Notes: generated by a model not told the origin, from the letters alone. Positions 35,767 through 50,000 are shown, counted from the stretch's first letter. The stretch is DNA of 64,000 nucleotides from Galaxea fascicularis (GCA_948470475.1 OX419344.1:22509725-22573724), one strand, 5' to 3'. Made by a program: numbers and translations.

Positions 35767-35929
35767 GTGTTAAAGCCTTTGGCATCTGCGTGCGGTGCAC
35801 GATCGGTGTTACAGCAGTCACAGCCACTAGTACACAGTAGAATAAATCGACTTTAACTAATACCCACTTTAGCTGTTCGAACCGTTTAATAGGACAGGAG
35901 CACCAAAAAGTCCACAAAAAACCAAATGA

Positions 35930-37700
35930 AGTTTGAGATTTTCCTCCAATTTAAAATCACTTAGACAAGGCAAACAAGATTTGGGAACCCATTTAAAACA
36001 AATCATTAAGTATTAGTAACGAAAAATATGCGTGTAAGACTGATATGCTCCTACTGAGATAGTGATCAGTGGTTATTTAAAATGGCGCAAAGAATAAATG
36101 TTACCACGATGAAGATTGTGATTTTAAAGGCGGTATAGCTTTGAAGATTGAAGAGTCGGTCGTACTTTACAAGTTCAGGATAAGTTGTTACTGGCATAAT
36201 TCGCGTATTTCTGGAAATTGAATTGAATAGAAGGATACTCCAGTGAACCATTGAATGGTTCATGAAAAAGTACGGTTAAGACCACTTATCTTATAGCTAC
36301 GTCCGTCTTCCTTCTTTTATCGGTTCATGTTCTATTTTCGTCTCCTTTCGTCCGATTTGTTTGATCTATTTTGCCTGCAGACCGGGCACTTTTAGAGTAA
36401 AATCACAAATTCAGAATATATTCAACCTGTCATACTGTAGCGCTCCAAGGCAAGCATTAATTGCCGTTTTTTTATGAACAGGATCCAGACGTCATAAATA
36501 GATTCTTATTCTAAAACTGAATCAGCTTAGAACATCGTTTATGGTACGAAAACTCCCATTTAAGTTTACGCTACATAATGCTTTTAACCAAAATCCCGAG
36601 GGCTTCAGCCGCTACTTTATACACAGATCTTTTGATAACATCAATGATCGCTCCTTTTAGCGCAAAATTAATATATTCTCCGGTATCACACTTCATCTTA
36701 TTAAAGGACCAAGTGTCTCTAGGTTACGTCCTATTTCACTCCTCTACGATCTAAGGCTGCACATGGTGTTCCATGAATTCAGATTCGTGGTGTTATTTGA
36801 ATTCAAATATTAGCCTTACGGTAATTCTAAAAATATACCTTACGTTATCCACTTATACGCTCACGTTCCAGGAAGAGTGTTCCTTGAAACAAAACATAAG
36901 CAAGCGTACAAATCGGCAGACCTTAATCAACTGCTATGGGGACATATCTTAGCAATTAAAAACGAAATATTCCGACTTAAGTACTGATTTTACGTTTATC
37001 CGTATCCCACTTACACTTCCGGGTTTTCACAAGCGCTAGTGGGAGATCAGGGAGAGAGGGGAAGGAGAGCGCTTTGGTCTGAGTAGGCACCATCACTTAT
37101 TAAATCCTAACTTTTTGTATTCATACCACTGGCTAGTGACAAATTATTCTGCCTTTTAAATAACTACATGACTTCAGATCCAAAATGGTTAGAAAATATA
37201 CATATTCTTCAAAGGCCATTTGAAATTTAAGCTAAAAACTGGTGTGAGATCAATTTGGAAAACAAGCAGAAACTGTTGTACAATTGTTTATCATTCTTCG
37301 AGACAAAAGGCAGATTACCTCACAGCTAAAGTCTTCGCTCAGGAAGAAATCCTGAAAGTCCTTATATTCGAAAACAAAATGTTCTCAATTTTATTCGGCA
37401 CAAACAAGCCGTTATTGCTTTAGAAAGACGTCTTGGCGTGCATTTAATCAGATTTCACAACGATAGTACCATTTCAATCTTTCCTTACATTAGCCTCCAA
37501 CACAAAACCCATTCAAAACAAGGTCTCATGTACAACTCATTAAGGTTAGCCTGCAGGTACAAGCCGGCCTGAAAATGCTTACCACAAAGCATAACTGCTA
37601 TCTCAGAAATCACGTAATTTCCTGTTCTTTCAACGTCCTTGGGAAGTAGACAGACTTTGTCACCTGACGCATCCTCAAGTGGTTCATAATGGACTTAACG
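35930..37700. other. Intergenic, nothing recognised
   Basis: I see no coding family, RNA gene or clear inverted repeat here. It precedes the candidate gene 2 promoter and may hold upstream regulatory sequence. Confidence 0.4.
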
Positions 37701-37715
37701 TCCTAAATATTTGAA

Positions 37716-37838
37716 TATAAAAGGCTGCAGTCTCTGTACGTTGTCACGATACCTTCGGCTTTGGAAAGGGCAACGGGCAACTCAAACGCTTTTCTAGAAC
37801 ACCCTCGCCAATTCTTACTCGCAATCTCATTTTCTTAG
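37716..37838 (+). promoter_or_regulatory. Candidate TATA box and 5' UTR exon of gene 2
   Basis: TATAAAAG at 37716-37723 is followed 25-30 bases later by a probable transcription start and then by a non-coding exon ending at 37838 before the donor GTAAGA. Joining it to the acceptor at 38958-38959 puts the ATG at 38967 close behind the junction. The spacing is right for a TATA promoter, but no transcript evidence is available. Confidence 0.4.
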
Positions 37839-38966
37839 GTAAGAACACAATTTTAGTTGCCTTAAATTCAGCTTGACAATTTCATTGTAGTGGGTTATCT
37901 TTAGCTGTAGGTAGTGATCATTTTAATTTAGAGAGATCAAGGAAACCAGGTTTGAAGTTTCATGGACGTTTCTCCTAAGGGCAAATTGTTTACTGAGGTT
38001 CTTTTCATACCATCACATACAACCTGGATAAGGGTGTTTAACCCTGTACTGAGTTTTTGGTGGACGTTTCGCGGCAACTTCGGAAGCTGGAGGGTTGTAG
38101 TCTCTTTCACGAAACTCAAACAAAGCCTTTGTATACGGATAAACAAAGGATGAATGATTGCAAAGAACTTTGCGGTCTTATCAGAAATGATGCGCTTACG
38201 CTTAAGGTCTCGGTTATAACAAGTATGCTGTTTGTCATATGCGTGGAAGAACAGGAAATAAGAAACGCTAAGAGGCTCAGATCTACCATTGTCCCAACAG
38301 AGCACTTCCTTTCGTCTGTCATAGCCTGGGAGCAAGCTCGGGCAGCCTTCGTCAGGAGTCTAAGACGACATTTATTTCGGGTGCGAGCGGCGGTGGATGC
38401 GATCGCTCGCGCGAAACACCCAATTGAGATCTTGATGGCAGGATAGGTTTTTTGGGGTAGACCTCAAAGAAGGAAACTGGCAATTTCGAAAAGAAAATCC
38501 AGCTTTTGCGGTGCTTCATTGCGTTCTCACAGGGCATTACATGCATAATTTTCACCATGGTGTGGTACTGTGGATGAAGCACTTTTTAGAAAGTTGCAGT
38601 TGCTTCGCAAAAACCCAGACAATAATCATTGCTATTCTAGTTGTGCAATGCCTAATTGGTAGTAACCTTCGAAACCGTACTGTGTATGTATTCTGATAAC
38701 AAAAAGCTTTCAATCAGCGCTGTGTTGCATAACATGTATATATATTTTTAGATAGTCTGGAAATCAACACCCAAGACACTGATTATTATGAATGGCGTCT
38801 GACTCTTATGAACCCAGGAAATGACTTGGCTTGCCGCCAGTCTCCCTAAAGCTTCGAAAGTACCGGTGGAGGGGCATGGGTTTGACTCCACTCAGTGAAT
38901 TTTTTTGTCCTATGTTCGCTGGCTACTAATTTCTGACCTATTTTATTTGTTTCCTGTAGGGGTGAG

Positions 38967-39240
38967 ATGGGGCTTACAGTTTTGATCTTGACAGTTACAT
39001 GCGTAGCGTGGCAAATTCCTGAAGGTAACAGTTATTGTTTTTATTACGCTATAGAGTGGTACCTACTATAGGTATCCAAAGATCTGTTCGGTGTTACACA
39101 CGGAGGTATGGAGCATCGGAAGGCACAACTGAGGCTATAAAATAATATGTAAATAAAATAATAATGTAATAACCTGATTATTTTATCAGTTAACAATTTT
39201 TCCCTTCGTTACAGGTGAAAATAGTGTTATTGTTGGCAAG
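38967..39240 (+). other. Gene 2 signal peptide and propeptide start (exons 1-2)
   Basis: The exon from ATG 38967 to 39024 encodes MGLTVLILTVTCVAWQIPE, a short secretion leader. A 26-nt exon (39215-39240) then adds GENSVIVGK before the conserved LHHR propeptide motif. Gene 1 has the same arrangement with a 29-nt second exon. Confidence 0.8.
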
Positions 39241-42200
39241 GTGAGATAAAAATTCTATTTGTAGAATGACTCATCAGTTTAGCAAAGTAAATACATTTAT
39301 TTGAATACATTTATTTAGTTCAGCGGCATCCACTCTGCGGATAATTTTGGAACGGCTTTGACCCAATCAAGATCCTACTAAAAACTGCAATCTGTATTTT
39401 AATTATCTATTAATATTCTCTCTTTGACGAAAGTGAATTAAAAAACTCGTGGATCTAAATTTCTTCATCTCCAGTGCTGAATTAAACTCTGAGCACGAGT
39501 TTCTTCGAAACTCGTTAAAGGCGCATGCGAAAGACGATTACTGTTAAGACAATAGGCTTGGGTCTGGAACTCAAGGACTGATAAGAATTTAATAACAGCT
39601 TCATATCTAGAAAGGAAAATGTCTTCTTTCTGAGTGTCGTGAATGGTTTCAAGTAAATCTTTCCGAATGTGGCTTAGTGAACAGCCCGAGTTAGTAAGTC
39701 AATTTTTATTTAACTCACACAAAGTATTCATACTATTTACAATTCAGTGCATTTAAATATAAAAATAAAAGTGTGAAGAAGGAAAATAAACTATTTCAAT
39801 TATTATGTTGATTGTGTAGAGTTTCGAATTGAACCACAACCACAGACGAACGATATTTTTTAGACTACAAGGCAAAGCGCTCTAACTGAAATTTAATCAT
39901 GCAATTTCAGCATTATGTGGGTTAATCAAAAGATCCTTTTGGCTACGCCGTATGACATTTTTTTTCATTACTTTTCAAATCTTTCAAATATTAGCCGGCG
40001 AAGCAGAGAAGAAAATTTTGGGACAAATATTTTCAGCGTACGAGCAGCTCTAAAATTCGACATGGTCGGTCCGGCCGGGTCTTCTAAACTAATTACTCGT
40101 TTATAATATTGTTCTCCCTCTGTAGGAACTTCATCATCGAATGACAAGAGAGGAAATAAAACATTTTTTCGGCGTAGAACATCCGCAGGATGGTATGATT
40201 TTTATTTGTCGAGATCTGTAGCGAACGTCCGCCTGATTTTCAGTTTCTGCAAATCATGCATTTAATCTGATTTACGGTATAAATACCAAAGAATGATAAA
40301 GAATGAACTCCTATGATGTATTTTTCTTAAGTTCCTGCCTACGATTTGGCACTGCCATACCAGGCGAACGAAGAAGGACATTTTGCATCTTATTCCCTGA
40401 ACCCAGCCCGAATGAAAAGAAGTGTTAATGAAGATGAGAAAGGCGCGTCTGAATACTACTACAATATCAATGCACTGGGAGAAAGGCTTCATCTCCACGT
40501 CAAACGAAACACGAAGTTCATGGCACCTGGTCTTCAGCTGGAAACACGTGACCAAGATGGAACACCAATCAGAAGAGTAGTCTCCAAAAGCACTTACTTG
40601 ACTGGGAAAGTTGTCTCTGATCCAAACTCTTTAGTGGCACTGAGTGTCAGCGATGGAATGGTAACGCATTTGTAATTGATACCACCATGTCCCCACCAAA
40701 TGAACTTTTGAGTGTGTACCACATTGACCACCCACCAGTCAGGGTCTGTACTAGGGTTACAGTTAGACTTGTGGGAAATGCTAAGCAATTTTTGTAAGAG
40801 CAGAAGCTAATCGAGACATATGCCTATGCTTAGTGTCCCATTGGTATGGGGGTATGGCCAGGCTTAACTGTTGCCTTCGCCCTTTTTAATCGATCAGATC
40901 TCAGAGGAATGAAGGGCGTCTGTATGAACTTCGTACATCAATCCAGCCAAGTGTTCTACACCATCCTTCCAGTGTGTGAATTTTCAAGTAATCTTTGATG
41001 GGGAACTAGTTTCTTCTTTGCAATCCTTTGCGCTTGATACAAATTTCTATTGTGTGTTCACAGACTGGTTTTGTGAAGAGATCACGTGACACTTTCGTTG
41101 TTCATCCGTTGCCAGCACACTTGGCCAGGCACGTCAGAAGCGAAGAAGGAGCCAAGCTCCATCTTATCTACAGTAGATCAGATGTGCACGGTTTCACATG
41201 CGAAACAGATAAGCCAACAAGTAAGCAGACTTATATCGTAGAACGACTACAGTAATTGACTGTGAATTTGTTCATTTCATATCTCAACCTAAACATTCTA
41301 AGTGTCCTAGGCCTGCAAGCTCCTTCAATTTTAAACCATTTTGGCGAGGGGTAGGTATTCTTCAAGAATGCATTCTTCAAGAATACAAATGAACGTTTGA
41401 ATTTCATAAACATTTATTCACGCGTTACACATTTATCTCTTTTAGACTTAGTAGAGAGAGATACAATTCAGCATCAACTTGACGATAACGGCAACGGAGG
41501 ATTAATCAACAAATACCTAGAGGTCGCTCTACTGGCCGATGAGCAGGTTGTTGCTACCCATGGAAATAAGACCGAGGAATTCCTCCTCCTGATCGCCTGT
41601 GTTGTAAGTCATACTACGACTGCTGCTATGAAATCTGAAACTCCTTTAGATGCGCCCAATAGTTAATTTTTCTCCCCACTATTCACTCAGTCGTACACTA
41701 CACTGTTAGGTTTATGATCCCCTTTACCATTCGTTTTCTGTGCGTTGTTCACGCTAGCTCAACCGGAAAATCCGCCATTCCAATTTAATTAATCCTTTAA
41801 TTTAATAAAAATTTGAATTTAAAAAAATCTCATGTTTCCCTTATAATCCATTCAGCAGGCCATATTCCTACAATTACAGACACTTTTTCATCTCAGCGAA
41901 TACGGAGTCTACAATAGTTGCGGCCACTGAGATAACAGCAACAGGGATAAACCACTTCACCGTTGCACTGAAGCCAACTTTACTGAACTGATCACGTTAA
42001 TGTCACAGTTGACCTATGCCACCTGTTCTTAAAGTCCTAAGTCAATCTTCCCCATTCCACAATGCTCTAACGGGATAAATTTAACACTCTCCGCAGTTAT
42101 TAATTGCGCAATTCTGGCCATAAATATCAGATGACTGATTTAATCTCAGGTGATAGCAAACTCTAAAAATCAAAATATAAGCAGAAAAAAAATTATAACT

Positions 42201-43821
42201 TGAATTTGAACGTGAAGATTATTAAGTATCATTTAGTGCCCGCTAAGAGGACTGATGCTTGATGTTACTTGTGATTTTTCCCAATTAGTTATGATCGATT
42301 TTCAATTTAACTTTAAAGGTGGATTCAATTTTCCAAGAGCAATCGGCGGGAGCTATCAAAATCAATTACATCGTAACACGTCTTGTGTTCATCACAAATG
42401 AAGAGGTAACGATACACATTATCAATCGTGATCTGTGTATTTTGTCTTCAAACAATTAAAATTGAATGAATGTAAGGAAGTTTGGTTGCGTGCATGTACC
42501 CAGTGGAAACTGCTGACCAGAAACAATTTTACTTTCTGACCGTATTCCTATAGATAAGCAAAATGCATTTGGCTGCTAAATATGTTTTTCTCGTTCGGGG
42601 TCGAGTGCATTTTCTAAGAAACACCTTATATAACTAGGCGTCAGAAGTTCGCTGGACGGGAAGATTTCGTCAACAAAAAGCAGCAGTTGTGTCTCGATAT
42701 TTATTACCTTATCCTCAATTAGATGTAATCGACAGTATTTTTTTTTGTCAAAATATGCATTTGAAACTGCGCTATATAAGCATATTCTCTATTTCTCCTC
42801 TTCACTTCCCTACGCTTACCGCATGTTTGGGTTGACAAGCCTTTTATGGGAAAAAATAATTCAGCTATCTTTATATTACAACCGCCAAACCAAATGTTGT
42901 GCGCTTTAACTCTCACTTTGCATGTTTCTTTTACAGCTTGGTATTGACCCCTCAAATTCTAGTGTACCACACAGAAACGTGATTAAAAAGTTAGCTGTTT
43001 GGGCTCGTAAGAATAACAGTTATAATGAATCAGATCCGCTGCAGTTTGATGTGGCTTCTCTTATCCGTAGGTAAGAGTGACCATTTCAAAGTTTCCTGTG
43101 CATTCTTCATACCGCATTAGGAACGTTATGTCGTTATCTCGGTAAAATCTTTCAGGGGTAGTAGCCTTGGTATAATCATTTATGTTGCCTGCCAACGTTT
43201 CTTAAAAACCGTTGTATTACTCGGATGGTATTTTGTAAAGGTGTGAGTGCATAAGCTTAGATATAGGCATTGGCGTTGGCATCTGCATATGGACATAGGC
43301 ATAGGTAGAAATAAAGCTGCGTTTCTAAGTATTGTCTCTCTGCATGTGTTTGTTACTATTCTGGGGTGATTACATTATAATAGTACCATGTATTCGCATA
43401 AAAAGTACAGTCTTTTATGTAAAATCTGGTAAAATTTAAAGTTATAGATGCCTGCACACCTTTTAATTAACAAAGTAATTAAACAAACTGCTTGTCATAC
43501 ACAAGATTATCTGAGCAGTCACTAGAAAACAATAATTTTTATCCCGTTTTTTTTTTCATGTTCATCTCTTAAGCGGAGGGGTTGCAGGTGAGGATATTTC
43601 TGTTCATCTTCTCCTAGCTTATCTAGCTTTGGAGGGTGGTATTCTAAGTACTATCACTCCATAATTATAATGTGACCGAGGCTTTAAATGCCAAGATATT
43701 TAAATACGTAACATTTTTACGCAGATTTTGAGCGGTATAGGCAACATATCCAGATTCATTGCTTTTCTTTCGTAGCGGAGCTACAGCGGCCCGAAGGGCC
43801 GCAAAGCGGAGCCCCATACCT

Positions 43822-43853
<32 letters not shown>

Positions 43854-43917
43854 ATCTTGGCTAGCGGTATTGCTCGTGGGCGCGACCGACGACGTCGCAC
43901 AATAATTAATAATGTCC

Positions 43918-43963
<46 letters not shown>

Positions 43964-44031
43964 TCCAACATGGCGGCCATACTCCAGCTGACCATCTAGT
44001 TTACAGCAGACAACTTTGATATTAGACATCC

Positions 44032-44063
<32 letters not shown>

Positions 44064-47000
44064 CGTATCCGCTGACCAGTATGACGTGACCATATAGCGG
44101 GCTCAAGTTATGAGCTATCGAGGTCGGCTGTTTTTTTAAGTTGACCGCTGATCAGGTACTGGTTTTCAATTGGATCGCAGGCTCAAGCCAGGCCAAAACG
44201 AGGCTTAATTTTTCGTCCTGTAGTGTAATGCACCAGTCATTTGAAACCCCCGGACCCCCCCCCTCGGGCATTAGCGGGGCATTCACTTTTTATGCATGTG
44301 AGAGCCAGTGAACTCCCCGGTCCCTGGGGCAAAAGTGAATGGTGAACTCCCCCGCCCCCATATGTCCAACATACAAGGTACTCCCTTTCAAACGTCAACT
44401 AGTAGCAAGAGATGACATATAGGATGACAGACGTGAAATTAACAACTTGCTTTCGCAGCAGCAATGGCAACACTTGCAACCCCTCGATAGACAAGAAAAG
44501 ACAAGTATTTAAAGATTTCAGCGTCATCTTTCTATTTTACATCTTGATGTCACAAAAAGCAAGATCACAACAAATTACTTTTCATGTTTTAGCAATACAG
44601 TCTTCTGAAGTTTACAACAACTCTAACATAACAAACGTGTTTCTTTTCAAAATGAAATCCTGGATTTGAGGCACATTCGCAGGATACAACTGGATAAGCT
44701 GACAATGAAACATATCACACAACAGCTACAATTATGCTGAGTATTCAAGATTATTAAGCCTTACGAAACCCGGTCCGGGAGGCAAAGACCGTGACTTTTA
44801 GCGTATCCCCCGACTACCGGGGAACCAATATTTGGTGAACATGAAGTGAATGTCCCCGCAATACCCCGGTCATCCCCGAGGGGGGGGGGTGCGGGGGTTT
44901 CAAATGAATATTGCTTAAAGCAATATTCGCCGCCTACCTTGACTACTTCTCAGTTCTTTTTTTGTTTAAACCGATGAGAATCAGCGTTTATATGTTAAGA
45001 GCAGCAAATTGAATTGCCTGGCTTTGCTATTTTATAGTTTACGGATCTTCGAGAGAAAAGATCGTGTGGTTTGGCAGGGTTTTAATCATGCAGGCGCTGT
45101 CTTCGATTGCTCACTTTTGCTGTGGATTAAACTGGATGGTTTTGCCGCTAAAAATCCTTAATTGAAGAAGCTTCCTTGGTAGACATGGGAAGTAAAACAA
45201 AGTGACGGTGAAAAACTTCAAGGCCCGATAAGGATTTGTATCTGCTTAGCAAATGAATACGTATACTTTTGTGTGAACTGACGGCTTCTGCTTTAGCTCT
45301 GCGTTCGGAGTGATTGTTGACTGACTTAAACTGTCCGCAGGTTAGTACTCCTGTTGTGTCTTTTATATCACATATGGTGATTTGTCTCTGTGACTACGAG
45401 TTATGTTTGTTACTTGTCTTAGTTTTCTTCAAGGAACGCCGAAGAAACAATCGCCGGCATCGTTCTTTGTTTTGTTACCTTTTGTTGTTTTCATGCTGTT
45501 TGGACTAAAAACACTCGTCTTTTTTCCAAATGCATATTTTCGCTCCAATATTTCATTTTGGAGCCTAAAACCCTTCGTTTTCCCTGCTGTCGCTCATTTT
45601 TTTGGGCAAAGAATTGGTTGAAGAAAAGCCAAGCGAAGTGCGGACGGTTTATATCCTCGGCTTCGCTTTGTTGACATTATTGGAAACTCGCAAAAGAGTA
45701 ATCAACAACTCATTGCCAAATATAAACACGATTTTTAACAGCTGCAGCATTGGAAATGCCAGCAGTTTGTTGTCCATCAAAAGCAATTCTCGTTGTTAGT
45801 TAAAAAATCCCAGATTTTTAAGGCTATTGCAGTAAAAACGTCGTCCTTTGTTCAATGTTTACAGCTGAAAAATGTTTTTCAGAAATCCTGAGTCAGATGT
45901 TATCATTAACAGTGATGTCAAAAATAATACCACCCACGACTTGTAGTCAAGGTTTGTTGTTTGCAATATTTGTAAGTGATCGAAGTCAAGAAAAAAACGA
46001 TTCTCAACATCACTCGATAATTGCAGTTGATCACCTGAGTTGAATCATGGCTAAAATATTGTGCTCGATCAGTCTGTCGCAGTCACTTTTCTCAATGAAA
46101 AGTAAAGTCGATTTCGCTCAACGTTTTTCCATGTTATTGTAAAAAGGACATCGACGGCACTTTCTATCGTCTTTGCTGTAATAGATCACAAGAATAACAC
46201 CATAAAATGTTCAAAACAAGGCGAGCAAAGTACTTTTGTTCTTTTATGGGCGGTGTCGAAGAGATCTCACTTTGAGGTTTTATCGCACTTTCGCTGTAAA
46301 ATATTTTTTGATAGATTAAAATGTCACCGATACACGGTCGATTGTGAAGTTGGTTTAATAGTGGGACACTAGAACTGTTAACCTAGTTAAGTTATTTTTA
46401 CCACTTGTATCGAAATGTAATCAGATGTGATTAAACTGTGATGAAGAAAAGTTTGTTAATCGTTTTTGCTCATCATAATCATATAGTTCGTGTGCCACAA
46501 AGTAGTGGTTGGAATCGGTTGAGATTTCACAACCGATCAGTCATCGATTATAATCGAAGAAATCTGCCAATAAGCATTTCATGTATTTTTCACCTACATA
46601 GAAGTCAAAGTGACAGCGCGTACGCACAGGTAAACACAGTCTTAGATTATCTGCTGTTATGACTTAGAAGTTAGGAGTCCACGAAAAACCACACCAAACT
46701 CACACCTAGATATTAAACGGACATTTTTCTTGATTTTAATATTTTTGTGTCCCCAATAAATTTTTAATTTTTCCGCAACAATCGATTATCAAAAAAGCAT
46801 AATCGATTGTCGTTTCGCTTAAACTTTTCGATCAACTCTTTCGATTACAGTCATTCATCGACCCACCACTACCACAAAGGCCGATGATAATTCGAAAATC
46901 TACGTTTGCACTTGATTGAATGATGGCTCTGGCTCTGCAGCAAAACAGTAAAAAGTATATATATATGTAATCACAATATAGAGAAGTCCTTACTGAAGTC

Positions 47001-50000
47001 ATGGCTTGAGTCCTGTGGCATTGCCACATTTAGTTTATCTGTAAATGCTAATATTAAGGAAATAACTATGGAGCTCCGCTTTTAGGCTTGCCTAAATATA
47101 TATTATGTAATGTATACCATGCTATAAAAAATACACTGCTAATCAGAATGCGGGAAAACCGTTGAATATTCGTCGGTATTCCACCGAACCTTCCCATCGA
47201 TCTGTGCAATTCAACGGCATCACACCCAACCTTCCCATCGTGCAGCGCATTGCATTGCGCATTGCATAACTAGTATATATAGTTAAATGAAGAAAGTAAC
47301 AACAGCGAACTACTAACTGATCCTTTTTGAATGAAAAAAACATTTATGCCGTGAGTGGCCATGTAAATAATAAACAACCCCAGTCTCCACAATTTTTAAA
47401 AACATCTTTTTCACTGTCATAGGCGTAGCAGCGGTTGTCAACAAAGTTTGTTCCCATAAAGACCTAGTCAACGTCAACTCGGATAACGGCCTACAGACTG
47501 CTTACTCTATCGCACACGAAACTGGTCACAAGTACGTCGATGATACAAATTAGCCTTAAAGTTGAAGGAACAGTGCCACCCAGAGAGAATAAAGTAAAGG
47601 GGCACCGAAAATGACTGGTTTTGTTACCAAAGAATCTCCAGCTACTATTTACTGTCGTCTGATTTTATGGATGGCTAGGATGAAAATGGATTGACTTGAA
47701 AATGTTCAATGTCTGCTTTCCCCGCCAAATTTCCTTTCCATTTTCTTCTTAGTTTTATAGACAGTAAAGTAAAGTAAAAAATGCCTTAGTGCAATGGAAA
47801 AAGAAAAAGAAATGCTGAATAAGCAACGTTGGTATTGCTGCAAATTTAGGTGGTTTTACTACCGTATAGTTCTGCTCTGAAATATTAAAGCGACTGTTTT
47901 GCAGCGCGATGAAGAGCACCAAAGTGAAGTACTGCACAGTATCTTTCTTCTTATTATTTACATGCAAGCTGAGGGGTAATATTTAACCGCTTGACGAGAC
48001 CTTAATGATGATGTAGGTTATAATTCTTATTGTCAATACTCCGATAACTTTTGGATTCATTTTCATAGCCTTCTTCTTGATCATGATGGAACATCTGCCT
48101 GCCCAAATGGTGTGAACATCATGTCATCGACGCTAGTAGGGGGACCTGATGCTTTGGAGTGGTCTTCGTGCAGCAGGGACGCGCTTCAGGCTTTCCTCTC
48201 GTAAGTTAAAGTATCATTGCTCAGCCCATTTGAAGAAATTTGCATGCACAACAATTTCACTTCGCGTTTATGAACTCTGAGAGGACGACTTTAGCTTAAC
48301 ACCAGGGAAAAAGTTGCCTTTTTCTGTCAGTTCTTGTTCCCTCCGTCTCGGATTTTTAACTGTTTGTGCAAACCAAAGTCGTTTTCTTTGTAACCTAACT
48401 AAATATTTATTAACGTGAAGGAGTGACGACTCGTCGTGTCTTAATGACCTTCCGCCCTCAACTCGCCCCAAGCCTCCTGCATCATTCTACACCAAGCTCC
48501 CAGGTGAAATAGAGGACGGGGACACGCAATGCAAATACCAGTATGGACCTGAGTATAGACGATGTCCTCAGAGGGAGGTACGTAATACTGATGATACAAG
48601 TCTTCGCAAATTCGTACGGGCGAATCAATGGTGCGAGCTTTTTCGTTTGTTGCGCCTCACATTTACTGACCCATTCGTAATAAATTTATTCAAGCTGTTT
48701 CCTTAGGCGTGAGGCGAAGATAAATACTATTACTTGAAAAACGTCACTTGAATGAAAAATGACAAAATAAATGAAAAGATTTTACGTTTCCTTGACGTTA
48801 TGGTAAATTCTAATCTTTTTGAGGGAGAAACCCTTATGAATGGATCTCTGTTTTTCACAAAACAGCTGGCTCGAAGTCTTCCAGACAGGTTCCTTTGCTT
48901 AAAATCAAGCTTACAAAATGATATTGAACACTCAGTTTTTTTTATGAAGAAAGCATTTTTGCAGTGTTACAATGGCAGAAAGACGCTAGTGTTTTATTCA
49001 TTTACTACTGCATTCCTGATATCAATTTATTTTATGAATGGTACACATGTTTATTTAGTGTCACACGCATGCTCGGAAGAATTCCTAATTCTCAATTTTT
49101 TTTTCTTTTTAACTTACAGAGTTACTGTAATGCTTTATATTGCACTCCAGATGGATATTCATGTTTTTCTCATGACTTACGACCTTTGGAAGGAACTGCA
49201 TGTGGACCAGGAAAGGTGTATTTTTCGTAATTTACAAAGTACAAATGCAGTGAAACAGTGAAAAAATATTTGATTAATTGGTCATACTCGAGGATCTCAA
49301 CCAATGACTCCAGAGTTAGTATTAGTTTGTTCATGACTGAGAGCACTGTTCTTCAAAACATTTTTAATTAAGAATTTTTTTTGGAAGCGGGAAAAGGTAT
49401 TTCTACTGCACAGAAAACACAAACTATAACATTGGAGACTAACAGTTAACAAAATTTCATTTGAATAGCTCACATTTTCGAGTTTTGTTCCACAGACCCT
49501 AAGGTTTTTGTTTTAACCTTTTTATGTTAAGTGGTGTATTAGAGGCGGGTGCGTAGATAATGGTTTACCAAAGATCGATGGCGGCTGGAGCAAATGGTCC
49601 AACTACATGGAATGTTCCAGGTCATGTGACGGAGGAGTTCGTTACCGAGAAAGAATTTGTACCAGTCCACCGTAAGTTACCCCTTTTATACATGAAAAAG
49701 TCAAATTAACTCGAAGAATTCAAAACAAGGGCATGTAGAGTGCTTTTCACAACCTAGGTCTGGTTTGCTTTTGTTTTTGCATTGCTAAGCTCTCTGATTG
49801 GTCAGCTGTTGGTCGGCAAAACTCACGCAACGTTTCGAATCAATGTGAAGCAAAACAAAAATTAATTGCCATTTGCTCAGACGAATTTTTTCGCGTTTGA
49901 CGCCGTTTGTGTTGAGCTGCTTATGTCTTTTGCGATTAACTGAAGTGATTACCTCGTGTCTGGTTTTAAAGAACTCAATTAAAAGCCATTTTAATTTCAA

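Larger units (their letters stand above)
41446..48200 (+). other. Gene 2 reprolysin (M12B) catalytic domain
   Basis: Exons 41446-41603, 42319-42405, 42937-43070, 43574-43587, 47423-47531 and 48069-48200, residues about 235-424. It starts at KYLEVALLADEQ. The zinc site is HETGHNLLLDHDG (His375, Glu376, His379, His385, Asp386), split by an intron after the second His at the same position as gene 1; the Met-turn is NIMSS around Met398. The consensus Gly between the second and third His is Leu here. The zinc ligands and catalytic Glu are intact. Confidence 0.86.

Noticed and set aside
35567..35917. 116-codon frame on the minus strand with a Tyr-Ile run
   Set aside because: Produced by the (AT)n microsatellite.
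38057..38446. 129-codon frame upstream of gene 2
   Set aside because: No family resemblance; it lies between the likely 5' UTR exon and the coding start. Its end is repeat-like and CG-rich.
40127..40192. Apparent one-base shortage (66 against 67 nt) in gene 2 exon 3
   Set aside because: The frame, the neighbouring phases and the gene 1 partner (67 nt) all need one more base. I cannot exclude my own miscount at the 40140/40141 line break, so I do not report a frameshift; an exact count and cDNA would settle it.
48752..49261. 169-codon frame, + strand
   Set aside because: Covers the gene 2 disintegrin exon 49120-49215 in the wrong frame.
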